From contig CALKUU010000034.1 of assembly GCA_937996665.1 (NCBI GenBank), positions 17,327 to 81,326 of the forward strand: a DNA stretch of 64,000 nt. The letters are read 5' to 3'. The DNA is from an uncultured Xenococcaceae cyanobacterium. Lineage in GTDB: Bacteria > Cyanobacteriota > Cyanobacteriia > Cyanobacteriales > Xenococcaceae. The notes beneath the pieces are model-generated. The model ran no database searches, was not told where the DNA came from, and saw nothing but the letters and a program-made list of their open reading frames with translations. The translations under genes and the position numbers were made by a program. Shown piece by piece: positions 30,846-41,554 of the stretch (its first letter is position 1; each line of letters opens with the position of its first letter).

Positions 30846-32960
30846 CTAGTCAATTTGCCTGGATGCTTGTACAAGAGGGAACAAGGCTCCTATTTGCTCG
30901 GCTCCATTGACTCCTAAATCACTGTGGCAAAGAATCACTTTTTCGGAAACTCGACCGAATAAATCCTGGATAATTCTGGCTAGTCTTTGTTGATCCATTA
31001 GGTATTGATCCTCCGGAAACCAACTTTGTCCAGACCATTCTTGTAAAAACAATTGGGCACCGAATAAAATCGCCGAGCCGCCTTGTTCCCATAGAGAGGA
31101 ACCAGCATCGAGCCAATAGTGAAAACGATGAGCAGTCCGTAAGGAGCGATATTGGAAGATTGTCGCTAAAGAAACAGCATTCTTAACCGTGGTAAATTGA
31201 TTATTCTTTTGATGGTTAGCAGCGATCGTTCCTCGACGAAGTAGGGAAATAAATTGAGCCACTGTCACTGCCTGGGTTTGCAAGGTAGGCTGAGTTTGTC
31301 TTAATCTACGGTCGACTTCCCAATAATGCTGAGCCGATTCCATTAATTTGCGTAATGAGGACAGGGTGTTGTTGTTCTTGATCTCGCTACTTTTGCCCAA
31401 AAAGTAATTGATTGCCCTGCTTAAAAAAATTGCTGGAGTCACATAGCATTGTTTTTGCTGTTCTACCTTGTTGGATTCAACCCAATTACAAATTTTGTGA
31501 TAGGCACTTGCTGCTTGATTTCCCAACCTGTCCCAGCGTGAAAAAGATTCGATCGCCAATAAATCGGGCAACTCGGAATCTACTTGATAACAATGATCTG
31601 CAATTAAGCCTGCTCGAACTGGATCGATTTGGGGAACTAATCCGGTTTGCGTAGAAACCTGAGACAAAATAGTTAACATTTCGGCAATTGAATCTCGATC
31701 AACTAATCTTCCTATGCCGGGATAAACCAAGGCCATTAAAGTCAAAAGAGATCTGACTGTGGGATCACTAATTAACGGGCGTTGTTCATTTACTGGAGTT
31801 ACCGCGATGCCTTGAGCTGATAACATTTCGATTAGAGTATAGCGACCAATTTCATCTAGCCCAGGGGCAATAATCGCAATCTCTTGAAGGGGGATACCTT
31901 GCTCTTTAACTGTTCGCACAAGATGTTGACTGGTGGCGCGCAATAGCTCTGCACGAGAAATAACCTGAATTGACTGCACAAAATCAGGAAAATCGCTGCC
32001 ATAAACGTTTTCAAAAATTATCTGTTGTGCCAAGTTAGAACATTGATGAGCTATTGGTGGTTGAGCTATTGCTGATTCTGTTGGCTTCAGTTCAATTTTT
32101 TGACAACGCTGGGCAAGTTTGTGTAAATAGTTGGGGTCAGCATTTAATCCCAAGCGAATTTGACCATGAGGATTGTAAGTGAATATTCCCTTAACTCCCT
32201 GATCCAATAACAACTCAAATAGATCTGCGGCGATCGCTGGATAATCATCTGTATCATCAGCCAAGATAATTTGATGTCTTTGCCTTAAATGTTGTTGATA
32301 TTGAGGATTAAGTAGTAAATATCGCCAATAAAGCTCATAAATAAGTCCATAAGTTAAAATTCCTCTTTGTAAACACCATTCCCTCCATTGCAGAAGTAAT
32401 TCCCCTATCCGATTATAAAGATTAAGATCAGTTGTCCTTTCTGGAAAACCTTGTTCTAAAATCGTGGGAATTTCGTCAGGTGTAATCCCGCTAGAGCCTG
32501 CTAGTTGTAGTAAGTCTAAAGTCTGCCTGACAAAGCGATATTCTCCATTTTCTTTGGTCAGTATTTCCCAATCAGGTTCCTCTCGCCATAATTTGGTAGC
32601 TAGTTCTTGTTCTGTTTCTGGGCGTAATCTGAGGGGAAATTGCGCTTTGATTTCTAGTTGCTTGAAAATTAATGGCCAGAATAAAACTACTTCGTCAACA
32701 ATAAAACCTACGGGTGTCTTACAAATTATGGGGTAAGTGCCTTCTACTGATTCGGCAAGGCGATCGCTCAACTCCAAACGATTCTGATTATTGGCAGCAA
32801 AGACCAAAATAGCATCCGTTAGACCCTCTTTCGCCAATCGTTCTGGCTGACGATTAACTCTTAGAGCTACCCATTGACGAAATTCTTTAACTAAATATTC
32901 AGTCTTGCCAACTCTAGTTGTACCTTCAATCCATAAAGAATTTGATTGTCTACGATGCAT
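30846..32960 (-). CDS. SF1 helicase-like (UvrD/AddB-like) protein with diverged motor motifs
   Basis: 704 aa; P-loop-like EGTTRVGKTE, IILADDTDDYPAIAADLFELLLDQG at the motif II position, IAIIAPGLDEIGRYTLIEMLSAQGIAVTPVNEQRPLISDPTVRSLLTLM resembling a UvrD-type C-terminal region. Confidence 0.65.
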   Translation of the reverse strand: MHRRQSNSLWIEGTTRVGKTEYLVKEFRQWVALRVNRQPERLAKEGLTDAILVFAANNQNRLELSDRLAESVEGTYPIICKTPVGFIVDEVVLFWPLIFKQLEIKAQFPLRLRPETEQELATKLWREEPDWEILTKENGEYRFVRQTLDLLQLAGSSGITPDEIPTILEQGFPERTTDLNLYNRIGELLLQWREWCLQRGILTYGLIYELYWRYLLLNPQYQQHLRQRHQIILADDTDDYPAIAADLFELLLDQGVKGIFTYNPHGQIRLGLNADPNYLHKLAQRCQKIELKPTESAIAQPPIAHQCSNLAQQIIFENVYGSDFPDFVQSIQVISRAELLRATSQHLVRTVKEQGIPLQEIAIIAPGLDEIGRYTLIEMLSAQGIAVTPVNEQRPLISDPTVRSLLTLMALVYPGIGRLVDRDSIAEMLTILSQVSTQTGLVPQIDPVRAGLIADHCYQVDSELPDLLAIESFSRWDRLGNQAASAYHKICNWVESNKVEQQKQCYVTPAIFLSRAINYFLGKSSEIKNNNTLSSLRKLMESAQHYWEVDRRLRQTQPTLQTQAVTVAQFISLLRRGTIAANHQKNNQFTTVKNAVSLATIFQYRSLRTAHRFHYWLDAGSSLWEQGGSAILFGAQLFLQEWSGQSWFPEDQYLMDQQRLARIIQDLFGRVSEKVILCHSDLGVNGAEQIGALFPLVQASRQID

Positions 32961-32983
32961 AAAGCACTATCTGAAATTACAGT

Positions 32984-33021
32984 AATCTCTAAGCAAATCC
33001 TGAATCTCTAAGCAAATTCTG
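32984..33021. repeat. Two-copy tandem repeat, 19-bp unit aatctctaagcaaat(c/t)ctg
   Basis: Copies at 32984-33002 and 33003-33021, one mismatch. Confidence 0.9.
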
Positions 33022-33150
33022 GTGAACTTAGCAAAAATAATTATAAAGTGTTTTTTTAGCTGATCACTTGATCTAGCTAACAATATCATTAATTAATTGA
33101 TCTCTTTAACCTTCACTAAAGACAGACTAGCGGAAGGAATAAATCAATTG

Positions 33151-34005
33151 TTAATTGACCGTATACGTGACCTCTTGGACTTGTCCCGGTTTACCTAAGA
33201 TTTTCTCCTTTCCTTGATTATAGGTAACTACTACCCCACCTGCATTTCCTGCAATTATATTGATCTGTTCTTTTCCTTGCCAACTTCGTTTAGATCCCTT
33301 GGCTAAAGTTCCCTCAAATTTAACTTTTCCATCCACTACTACTTTTAACCAACAACGCTCCTTAAGATCAATATCGACAACTACAGACTCAGAATTATTG
33401 CTGCTAGATTGCGAAACAAACTGAGACGGGGATGCGGAAGAAATCGTAGTAGGAACATTCCCGTTTAATGGGGTTTCCTGATTACTTAGCGATATATTTT
33501 GTTCTGGAACAGCTTGATTATTAACAACAACTGGTTCTTCAACCAGAGATGCAATAGATCTAATTGCGACTACTACTAAAGTTAGGTAAAGCAGATAGAG
33601 ATGGGCAGGTTTTAATTGAAATCCCTTTGATTCTCTAGGCTGATTATGCTTGGTTTTGGCATCCAAACTAATATGTGAACTTCTTCTAGATCTACTAGAT
33701 TTACCTTGTTGAGAATGAACTTTAACCTTGGGTGATTTTTGGCTAGCAATACTGGTTTCTTCGTGAGCTAATTTTTCATAATCCCAGTTCGCAACTGTGC
33801 CGATTGCCTTAGCGTATTTAGCTATTAACGCTTTAATATAAAAAGGTTCTGGTAAATCTTGTAAATTACCTTTTTCGATAGCGACAATCACACGCTTAGA
33901 TATCATCGTGTGTTTCGCTATTTGATCCACTGTCAAATTTTTTTCAAGACGAATCCGAGAAAATCTTGCGCCAATTTCTTTTAACTTTTTCTCTAAAGGA
34001 GACAT
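33151..34005 (-). CDS. RodZ-like HTH protein with TM and C-terminal DUF4115-type domain
   Basis: 284 aa; GARFSRIRLEKNLTVDQIAKHTMISKRVIVAIEKGNLQDLPEPFYIKALIAKYAKAIG, TM segment, CWLKVVVDGKVKFEGTLAKGSKRSWQGKEQINIIAGNAGGV. Confidence 0.88.
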   Translation of the reverse strand: MSPLEKKLKEIGARFSRIRLEKNLTVDQIAKHTMISKRVIVAIEKGNLQDLPEPFYIKALIAKYAKAIGTVANWDYEKLAHEETSIASQKSPKVKVHSQQGKSSRSRRSSHISLDAKTKHNQPRESKGFQLKPAHLYLLYLTLVVVAIRSIASLVEEPVVVNNQAVPEQNISLSNQETPLNGNVPTTISSASPSQFVSQSSSNNSESVVVDIDLKERCWLKVVVDGKVKFEGTLAKGSKRSWQGKEQINIIAGNAGGVVVTYNQGKEKILGKPGQVQEVTYTVN

Positions 34006-34079
34006 AGAATAAAACTGGGAATTTAGTAAGGTGATAAATTGTCCACAATCAACAGGGAAAAGATGCTTCTTTCTCTTTG

Positions 34080-34889
34080 CTAGTTTTGTATTTGATCTCT
34101 CTTTGTAATTGATTTTCGCTCAATAGGCTTACAATTAGAAGGCTTTTTTAATGTAGTTTGCAAAAACTTAACCTCTGTCAAGGTCAAATGACGATACTCT
34201 CCTAAAAAAAGACTTTTACCTGTAGCATTTTGTAATGTAATTGAGGCAATAGCAATTCTATGTAAACTAATGACTTTGTACCCGAAATATTCGGCAACAC
34301 GTCTTATCTGTCTATTTCTGCCTTCGGTTAAAACTATTTCAATTAATGTTTGAGTCGCTTTAATTTCTAACACCTTAACCGTTGCAGGTAAAGTTTTTCG
34401 TTCCGATAAAATAATGCCTTTTCGCCAAAGCTCAAGTTGATTATGGGTTGGGCAACCATTCAGAACAACGCGGTAAGTCTTGGGCAAATGATAGCGGGGG
34501 TGAGTTAGATTTAAAGTCAGTGCACCATCGTTTGTCAACAATAAAGCGCCAGTAGAATTTATATCCAGTCTGCCAACAGGGTGAATTCCTTGTCCGGATT
34601 GTAACTTGGTTGGTAATAAGTCAAGGATGGTTTTTCGATCTTGAGGATCATCACAGGTAGAAACTACTCCAAGAGGCTTGTTAATTAATAAATAAACTGG
34701 TGAAGGGCGAAGATGTTTTTGAATAATTTGATCATCAACCTCTAATTGATCTACTGAAATATCTACTTTATCTCCTAGTTTGGCAATCCGCCTGTTAAGC
34801 TTAACTCGTCCAGATAAAATCATTTTTTCTGCTTGTCTACGAGAGGCAATTCCCCACTGAGACAAGATTTTTTGTATCCGTTCTGCCAT
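34080..34889 (-). CDS. RsuA/RluB-family pseudouridine synthase
   Basis: 269 aa; N-terminal S4 domain, GRLDINSTGALLLTNDG, EGRNRQIRRVAEYFGYKV. Confidence 0.93.
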   Translation of the reverse strand: MAERIQKILSQWGIASRRQAEKMILSGRVKLNRRIAKLGDKVDISVDQLEVDDQIIQKHLRPSPVYLLINKPLGVVSTCDDPQDRKTILDLLPTKLQSGQGIHPVGRLDINSTGALLLTNDGALTLNLTHPRYHLPKTYRVVLNGCPTHNQLELWRKGIILSERKTLPATVKVLEIKATQTLIEIVLTEGRNRQIRRVAEYFGYKVISLHRIAIASITLQNATGKSLFLGEYRHLTLTEVKFLQTTLKKPSNCKPIERKSITKRDQIQN

Positions 34890-35081
34890 AGTTTAATCTG
34901 TATTAGTAGTCTCAATATATTACATAACAAAAAATTAAATTAAAGATGTTCGTTTCTAAATTTAGATAATGTTGTTTTTGTAAGAATTAGAAATCATCGA
35001 AGTATCTTAACTTAAGGTAAACCGTTCTACTTTATGTGGTCATTTAAAAAGTAGTCCTTTCGGACGAATAATAATATCTTT

Positions 35082-35765
35082 ATGATAGTTAGTAAGTTAC
35101 TCGCGAAAGCGATAAAATTATGGCTTAAATCGCAAGTATCAGCAATTCAAGATTTAGAAATAGCCATTTTAAGCGAGAATAAACAGATTTTACAGGGCAA
35201 TATTTCTCAAGTTTTAATTAAGGCTACCCATGCCGTTTATCAGGATTTACATTTATCAAGGCTGGAGATAGATGGTACTAATATTAGGTTTGATTTATCG
35301 AAAGTTATTAAACAAAAGAGTTTTCGTTTACAGGAATTAATTAAGGTCGAGCTAGAAATTTATTTGTCTGCTAGTGATTTACAGCATTCTTGTAATTCAA
35401 AAATTTTATCTTCTGCTTTAACTGAAATTTGGTGCCATTTCCTAAAGCAATCACGGAGCCAAAATTTTTGTCTGAATGAGAATTATCAGTGGAAAAACCT
35501 ATCAATTTTGGAATCTGGAATAGTTATTCAAGGCTACTTTAAAAGGCAAGATCATCTTGATTGTTTAAAGCTAAAAACTCAGGTCGAATTAGGAGATCCT
35601 CATACTCTCTTGTTGACGCCAAAAGAAATCATTACTTCTGAAGATTTACCGATTATCACTAATGAAACTTTGACTTTTGACTTGGGAGAAGACGTTAAAA
35701 TAAATTTTCTAGAAATAACTGAAGAACAGATATCTCTTCAGGGTGAAATTACTATTTATCCTTAA
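35082..35765 (+). CDS. DUF2993 (LmeA-like) protein
   Basis: 227 aa; LSENKQILQGNISQVLIKATHAVYQDLHLSRLEIDGTNIRFDL. Confidence 0.75.
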   Translation: MIVSKLLAKAIKLWLKSQVSAIQDLEIAILSENKQILQGNISQVLIKATHAVYQDLHLSRLEIDGTNIRFDLSKVIKQKSFRLQELIKVELEIYLSASDLQHSCNSKILSSALTEIWCHFLKQSRSQNFCLNENYQWKNLSILESGIVIQGYFKRQDHLDCLKLKTQVELGDPHTLLLTPKEIITSEDLPIITNETLTFDLGEDVKINFLEITEEQISLQGEITIYP

Positions 35766-35768
35766 GTC

Positions 35769-36872
35769 TCAACTTAAATCTTCATCTATGTCGTCTGTTG
35801 AATAATTCCAGTTGAGATCCTGTAAATTTTGGTTCTTAGATTTTCTAGAGACTTGGCGGTATTTTTTCGTTGCCAAAATCGGTTCATATTTGGCTTTACT
35901 AGATTTTTTTACTTTTAATTTTTTACTAAAATTTTCATCAGCCGTGGATTGAAGATTTTTTTTGTAAGCGATCGCATTTTCTAAAAAATTTCGATAATAT
36001 TCATATCGCTCCCAATTCCCCTTGACGACACAATTTGGCTCATCTCGATGAGAGCAGTTATTAAATTGACAACTCTGTTGTTGTAATCTTTTTCTTGCTT
36101 CGGGAAAATACCAGGCTAATTGTAGAGGATCACAAGTTAAATCAGGTTGATTAAAGCCGGGGCTATCAGCGAGTAATCCACCTCCAGGCAGATCAAATAG
36201 CTCTACATGACGAGTCGTATGACGACCTTTTTGTAGCTTGCCAGAAACTTCGCCAATTTTTAGATCAACTTGAGGAATTACATTATTAATTAAACTAGAT
36301 TTTCCTACTCCACTTGGCCCTGCCACAATTGTGATCGAACCTTGGAATATTTTTAATAACTCGCTAAAACCCTGTTGTTGTAAAACACTAATGAAATTTA
36401 CCTGATAACCCCAATCAGCTAATCTTTGACGCCATTTCTCTTGATTTACGTTTGAGACTAAATCACATTTATTTAAACACAAATGAGTCTTTAAATCAGT
36501 GGATTCGGCTTTAACCAGGAAACGACTTAGCTGCCAAGGATCGAGAGTTGGTTCTGCTAAAGAAAATACCAACAAAATCTGATCAGCATTGGCTACCGGC
36601 GGTCGATGTAATTCAGTTTGGCGCTCTAGGACTTTGGATATTACCCCTCTATCTTCTTGCCAATCAGGTTCTTCAACTACAACGCGATCGCCGACCATCA
36701 CCTTTTGCCCAATTTTTTTTAATAAGGCACGGCGGGTACAAAGCAGAGAATAATTACTTCCTTTTGTCGAATCTGAAGTAGTTATTCTTACTTGGTAGAA
36801 ATTAGCTTGAACCGCTGTTACAGTTCCCCATAATGGCTGATCATCCAAACCTACACTGTTTTGAAAATTCAC
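35769..36872 (-). CDS. rsgA: Small ribosomal subunit biogenesis GTPase RsgA
   Basis: 367 aa circularly permuted GTPase; LNKCDLV, AGPSGVGKSSLIN, KLQKGRHTTRHVELFDLPGGGLLADSPGF, zinc-type C-x-H-x-C region. GTG start. Confidence 0.96.
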   Translation of the reverse strand: MNFQNSVGLDDQPLWGTVTAVQANFYQVRITTSDSTKGSNYSLLCTRRALLKKIGQKVMVGDRVVVEEPDWQEDRGVISKVLERQTELHRPPVANADQILLVFSLAEPTLDPWQLSRFLVKAESTDLKTHLCLNKCDLVSNVNQEKWRQRLADWGYQVNFISVLQQQGFSELLKIFQGSITIVAGPSGVGKSSLINNVIPQVDLKIGEVSGKLQKGRHTTRHVELFDLPGGGLLADSPGFNQPDLTCDPLQLAWYFPEARKRLQQQSCQFNNCSHRDEPNCVVKGNWERYEYYRNFLENAIAYKKNLQSTADENFSKKLKVKKSSKAKYEPILATKKYRQVSRKSKNQNLQDLNWNYSTDDIDEDLS

Positions 36873-37129
36873 GACACTAGAGGTCTGCTTACGCGGATCG
36901 AAAAATATCCATCACAATCTTGAATTGATTGTAAATTGTAGCCCTCGATTTTTAAGCTATTGGGAACCTGCTCGATTGGTTCACCTCCATCAAGCCAAAC
37001 TTCCAAAACAGTATCGACTGGAAGTTGTTCTAAACGGAGCTTAGTTCGCACGAAATTAATCGGACAAGGAGTGCCCCTTAAATCGAGAATTTGAGCTTCT
37101 GTTTGAGAAGGGAGAGAAGAATTATTCAT
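36869..37129 (-). CDS. TusA-family sulfur carrier protein
   Basis: 86 aa; [22 protein letters not shown] (CPxP-type motif). Confidence 0.9.
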   Translation of the reverse strand: MNNSSLPSQTEAQILDLRGTPCPINFVRTKLRLEQLPVDTVLEVWLDGGEPIEQVPNSLKIEGYNLQSIQDCDGYFSIRVSRPLVS

Positions 37130-38259
37130 TTATGGAATAATCCCCCTAAAAATCCTTCTAGACCTCCTTTCCCCGTACTTTCACCTTTGATTTCTGCTAA
37201 TTGTGCCAATAAACCTTTTTCTTCAGAACTAATTTTTGTCGGAATATTAATTTTGATAGTAATTAAGTGATCTCCTCTACTAACCGCATTGCCAAGCTTA
37301 GGAACACCTTTATTCTCTAGTTTAATTACCTGATTTGGTTGTGTTCCAGCAGGAATAATTAATTCCTCGTCTTCATCTACTGTTTTAACCTGAATGCGAC
37401 AACCTAAAATTGCTTGTAGATAACTGACTGTAATTTCAGATTTGATATTGATACCATCTCGAACAAACTCCTGATCTGTTTCTACATATAGGTAGACATA
37501 CAAATCACCAGGTGGTCCATTTTTAGATCCTGCATCTCCTTCGCCAGAAACTCTTAGTCTAGTTCCATTGTCTACACCAGGTGGAATAGTAATTTTTAGT
37601 TTTTTTGTTTCTTTTTTACGACCAGATCCTTTACATGAATCACATTTGGCTTCAACTATTTCCCCACTTCCATTACAGGTTGGACAAGCAGAAACCTGAG
37701 CAAAACTACCGAAGGGTGTCCTTGTTGCTCGCTTGACTTGACCAATTCCATTACAGGTTGAACAAGTTTTAGCACTTGTTCCAGGCTTGGCTCCATTACC
37801 CTGACAAACTTTACAAGATTCTAGATGAGGAATCCTAATTTGTTTTTCACCACCAAAAACTGCTTCACGAAAGTCTAACTTTAAATCTAGTCGTAAATCA
37901 TCCCCTCGAATCGGGCCATTACGTCTACCAGAAGAGCTAGGTCCTCCCGTACCACCAAAGCCGCTAAATATCGACTCGAAAATGTCGGCAAAGCCGCCCA
38001 TGTCACCATACTCAAAACCAGAAGCCCCTCCAGCCCCTGAAGAAACTCCCTGCTCGCCAAAACGATCATATCGACTTCGAACTTCCGGCTCTGATAAAAC
38101 CTCGTAAGCGCGACTAATCTCCTTGAACTTTTCTTCAGCGCCCTGGTCTTTATTTACATCCGGATGATATTTACGCGCAAGGCGACGATAGGCTCGTTTA
38201 ATTTCATCTTTGTCCGCATCACGCGATACGCCCAGGATTTGATAATAGTCCCCTGCCAT
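37126..38259 (-). CDS. dnaJ: Chaperone DnaJ (type I)
   Basis: 377 aa; J domain with HPD, Gly-rich region, four zinc CxxCxGxG-type repeats. Confidence 0.97.
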   Translation of the reverse strand: MAGDYYQILGVSRDADKDEIKRAYRRLARKYHPDVNKDQGAEEKFKEISRAYEVLSEPEVRSRYDRFGEQGVSSGAGGASGFEYGDMGGFADIFESIFSGFGGTGGPSSSGRRNGPIRGDDLRLDLKLDFREAVFGGEKQIRIPHLESCKVCQGNGAKPGTSAKTCSTCNGIGQVKRATRTPFGSFAQVSACPTCNGSGEIVEAKCDSCKGSGRKKETKKLKITIPPGVDNGTRLRVSGEGDAGSKNGPPGDLYVYLYVETDQEFVRDGINIKSEITVSYLQAILGCRIQVKTVDEDEELIIPAGTQPNQVIKLENKGVPKLGNAVSRGDHLITIKINIPTKISSEEKGLLAQLAEIKGESTGKGGLEGFLGGLFHK

Positions 38260-38349
38260 AAATTCTGATATGAGTTGTGTGGTGTATTAATTGATCGTAG
38301 CTCAACAAAGATAGTATATAAAAATTTCGCTCCAAATAACATGTTTGCC

Positions 38350-40392
38350 TTAGTCGACAACTTCATAGTCTTCAAATACAGACTCATCGAAAGCTGTTTG
38401 ATCACTAAAAGAATTTTCGTTTTCTACCGACTTAAGATTAGATTTTTGTTTGACTTCAACTACCGCTTTACTGGAGGAAGGTAGATTTGCGGAAGAGTTA
38501 TTTTGTTTAGAAAAGTCCCCTGCAATAGTTGCATCCATATCCAGCTCTAGATCTTCAAGACTTAAATTCGGTTTATCATTGGCAGCTTGCTGATATACAT
38601 TAGTTCCTACCTGAAGCAACTTCTGTTGAAATTCTTCAACAAAAGCTCTAACTGAATCAGGACTAGTGTTCTTATCTGCAAAAGACTCTTCAATCTTCCC
38701 TTTAAGGTTTTCGATTTCCGATCTCAATTCATCACGAACCAGATGTTCCTTATTTTTAATGGTAGTTTCATAATTGTAGAACAGGTTCTCGGCTTGATTT
38801 TTTAGCTCAACTAACTGAACTCGATTGAGATCTCGCTCTGCATAAGCTTCTGCCTCTAATCTCATTCTTTCAACCTCGGAACTGCTCAGACCTCCAGTAT
38901 TAGAAATGGTTATATTTTGGTTTTTACCTGTGCCCTTATCTTCCGCTGATACTTGCAAAATACCATTAACATCGATTTCAAAGCTAACTTCTATTTGCGG
39001 CACGCCTCTTGGTGCAACAGGAATACCAGCCAATAAAAATTTACCCAAACTTTTATTATCTTTTGCCATAGCTCTTTCACCCTGTAAGGCGTGAATTTCA
39101 ACTGAGGTTTGGGCATCAGCCGCTGTGGAAAAAATCTGAGATTTACTCGTAGGGACGGTTGTATTTCGTTCGATAATTTTAGTGAATACTTCCCCGAGGG
39201 TTTCAATTCCCAAAGATAAAGGAGTAACATCCAGTAATAGAAGATCTTCTACTTCTCCCCCTAGCACTCCGCCTTGAATTGCTGCCCCTAAAGCAACTGC
39301 CTCATCTGGGTTTACAGATCTATCGAGCTTGACGCTGCTAAATAAGTCTTTAATTGCTTTATTGATAGCGGGAATACGTGTAGAGCCACCCACCAAAATA
39401 AATCTATCTATCTCCTCAGGACTTAGGTCTGCATCCTTGAGTGCTTGTCTAACAGGATCTAAGGTGTCTTGGATGAGTTGGTGAGATAATTCTTCAAATT
39501 TGGCACGACTTAATTCCAACTCTAAGTGTTTTGGTCCTGTTTCATCAGCAGTAATAAAAGGTAAATTAATTGAGGTGGATGGAGCTGAAGATAGCTCTAT
39601 TTTGGCTTTTTCCGCTGCCTCCCTCAATCGCTGCAAAGCCATTTTATCGTTTTTAAGATCAACTTTTTCTTGTTCTAGAAAAATTTTCATCATCCAGCGA
39701 ACAATTACATTATCGAAGTCGTCTCCGCCTAGACGATTATTTCCTGATGTTGCTCTGACTTCGAAAACACCGCCACCTAGCTGGAGAATAGAAACGTCAA
39801 AAGTACCTCCCCCTAAATCGAATACGAGAATATGCTGTTCTGTCTCCATTTTGTCAAGCCCATATGCCAAAGCAGCAGCAGTAGGCTCATTGATAATCCG
39901 TAATACTTCCAGCCCAGCGATAGTCCCAGCATCTTTAGTTGCTTGTCTTTGAGAGTCGGTAAAATAGGCAGGGACAGTTATGACGGCTTGAGTTACTGAT
40001 TCTCCTAAGAAGTTTTCGGCATCGACTTTCAACTTTTGTAAAATCATTGCGGAAATTTCTTGAGGGGTATAGGTATTGCCTTGGAGTTGAACATCTATGG
40101 TACTATCCCTACCAATGACACATTCATAGGCTATTCTAGAGCGTTCTTCTTCTGTTTCTTCCCAACGACGACCAATAAATCGCTTGATGCTATGAATGGT
40201 ATTAAATGCATTAGTAACAGACTGCCTTTTTGCTAGCTGACCAACTAAGCGGGAGTTTCCTTTGGCAAAAGCAACCATACTAGGAGTTGTCCTTCCACCT
40301 TCCGAATTAGTAATAACAATCGGCTTACCCCCCTCTAATACTGAAACACAACTATTAGTGGTTCCTAAGTCAATACCAATAACTTTTGCCAT
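38350..40392 (-). CDS. dnaK: Chaperone DnaK
   Basis: 680 aa; [43 protein letters not shown]. Confidence 0.98.
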   Translation of the reverse strand: MAKVIGIDLGTTNSCVSVLEGGKPIVITNSEGGRTTPSMVAFAKGNSRLVGQLAKRQSVTNAFNTIHSIKRFIGRRWEETEEERSRIAYECVIGRDSTIDVQLQGNTYTPQEISAMILQKLKVDAENFLGESVTQAVITVPAYFTDSQRQATKDAGTIAGLEVLRIINEPTAAALAYGLDKMETEQHILVFDLGGGTFDVSILQLGGGVFEVRATSGNNRLGGDDFDNVIVRWMMKIFLEQEKVDLKNDKMALQRLREAAEKAKIELSSAPSTSINLPFITADETGPKHLELELSRAKFEELSHQLIQDTLDPVRQALKDADLSPEEIDRFILVGGSTRIPAINKAIKDLFSSVKLDRSVNPDEAVALGAAIQGGVLGGEVEDLLLLDVTPLSLGIETLGEVFTKIIERNTTVPTSKSQIFSTAADAQTSVEIHALQGERAMAKDNKSLGKFLLAGIPVAPRGVPQIEVSFEIDVNGILQVSAEDKGTGKNQNITISNTGGLSSSEVERMRLEAEAYAERDLNRVQLVELKNQAENLFYNYETTIKNKEHLVRDELRSEIENLKGKIEESFADKNTSPDSVRAFVEEFQQKLLQVGTNVYQQAANDKPNLSLEDLELDMDATIAGDFSKQNNSSANLPSSSKAVVEVKQKSNLKSVENENSFSDQTAFDESVFEDYEVVD

Positions 40393-40554
40393 GATGTTGG
40401 GACTTTATACGTAAATACAAAAACTTATCAAAAAAATCAAGCAATGAAACCAAAATTACTCTTACATTGTTTTTTAAACAATGCCTGAGAAAGATTCTTG
40501 TTAATCTCTTAAACGTTTCTAGATTTAGGTTTATTGCTTAAATACAATCCAAAT

Positions 40555-41340
40555 TTAATTTTCAGAGTCCGAACTCTCTGACGGATTATTCTCTTCAATT
40601 ACCTGTTCTTCCTCCGAGGTTATCACGGGTTCTTGAGGAACAGCAACTTTAACCATTGCATGACGTAGTACTTCTTCTCCTAAAGTATAACCTCTCATTA
40701 ATTGTTCGATGACTGTGCCTTCAGGATGTTGATCCGTAGCTTCTCTCATCATCGCCTCGTGAAAATTAGGGTCAAATTCTTGACCTTCAGGTCTCATCGC
40801 TGCAACTCCCATTTTCTTTAAAGAATCGACGAGAGTCTTATAAACACCTTGATAGCTATTGTGAATTGTTTTTTCCCCGTCGGTTTCGGGCTTAATTTGC
40901 AATCTGGCTCGTTCAAAATTGTCGACAACGGATAATAATCCGACGATCACATTTTTTTTAGCCTGCTGTTCTAAATTCTCTTTTTCTTTGGCATTTCTTT
41001 TACGGAAATTATCAAAATCAGCAGCAAGTCTTGCATATTGACCTTTAATTCCGTTGCTTTGATTTATCCTTTCATCTAAAAGATTTTTAAGATTGGCGTT
41101 TTCCTGTTGCAAAGAGGTAATGATTTCTAAGTTTTCCTGATTCTCGTCTAAGGAAGCTACTTCTTCTTCCTGAGAAGAATTCGGGTTGAATGGCGACTCG
41201 CTTTCAGTTGGAGCTGATGGAGTGTCTTCTGGATTAGGTGTACTGACACTACTGTTTTCAGATGCTTCTGGTGCGTCTTTGTAGAATCCTTCTTGATTTT
41301 CCTCTGGATTAGTTGCTGAAGTTGTTTGCTCTTCGTTCAT
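40555..41340 (-). CDS. grpE: Nucleotide exchange factor GrpE
   Basis: 261 aa; acidic N-terminus, [52 protein letters not shown]. Confidence 0.96.
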   Translation of the reverse strand: MNEEQTTSATNPEENQEGFYKDAPEASENSSVSTPNPEDTPSAPTESESPFNPNSSQEEEVASLDENQENLEIITSLQQENANLKNLLDERINQSNGIKGQYARLAADFDNFRKRNAKEKENLEQQAKKNVIVGLLSVVDNFERARLQIKPETDGEKTIHNSYQGVYKTLVDSLKKMGVAAMRPEGQEFDPNFHEAMMREATDQHPEGTVIEQLMRGYTLGEEVLRHAMVKVAVPQEPVITSEEEQVIEENNPSESSDSEN

Positions 41341-41554
41341 AAGAAATTTAATGCCAAGTGTATGTTTAAAAATTGTACTTCTAGAAGAGGGATTGTCTCT
41401 ACATAGAGTTTAGTTTTGTGGGATAAATTTCCGCTAGTCCAATCTAGCATTTCGAGAATTTATATTGCTCAAGTAACATTTTTATCATTTGGCTTGAGAG
41501 TTTAGCAATATTTTGGGGAACACTGGTTAATACCAGGAGATATTTTATGATTTT

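Noticed and set aside
39500-39952. 150-aa plus-strand ORF
   Set aside because: Antisense to dnaK, a conserved gene whose codon pattern often leaves long antisense frames.
41341-41554. Possible CIRCE (HrcA) site upstream of grpE
   Set aside because: No TTAGCACTC-N9-GAGTGCTAA or close variant seen; only a vague ttgagagtttagcaa.
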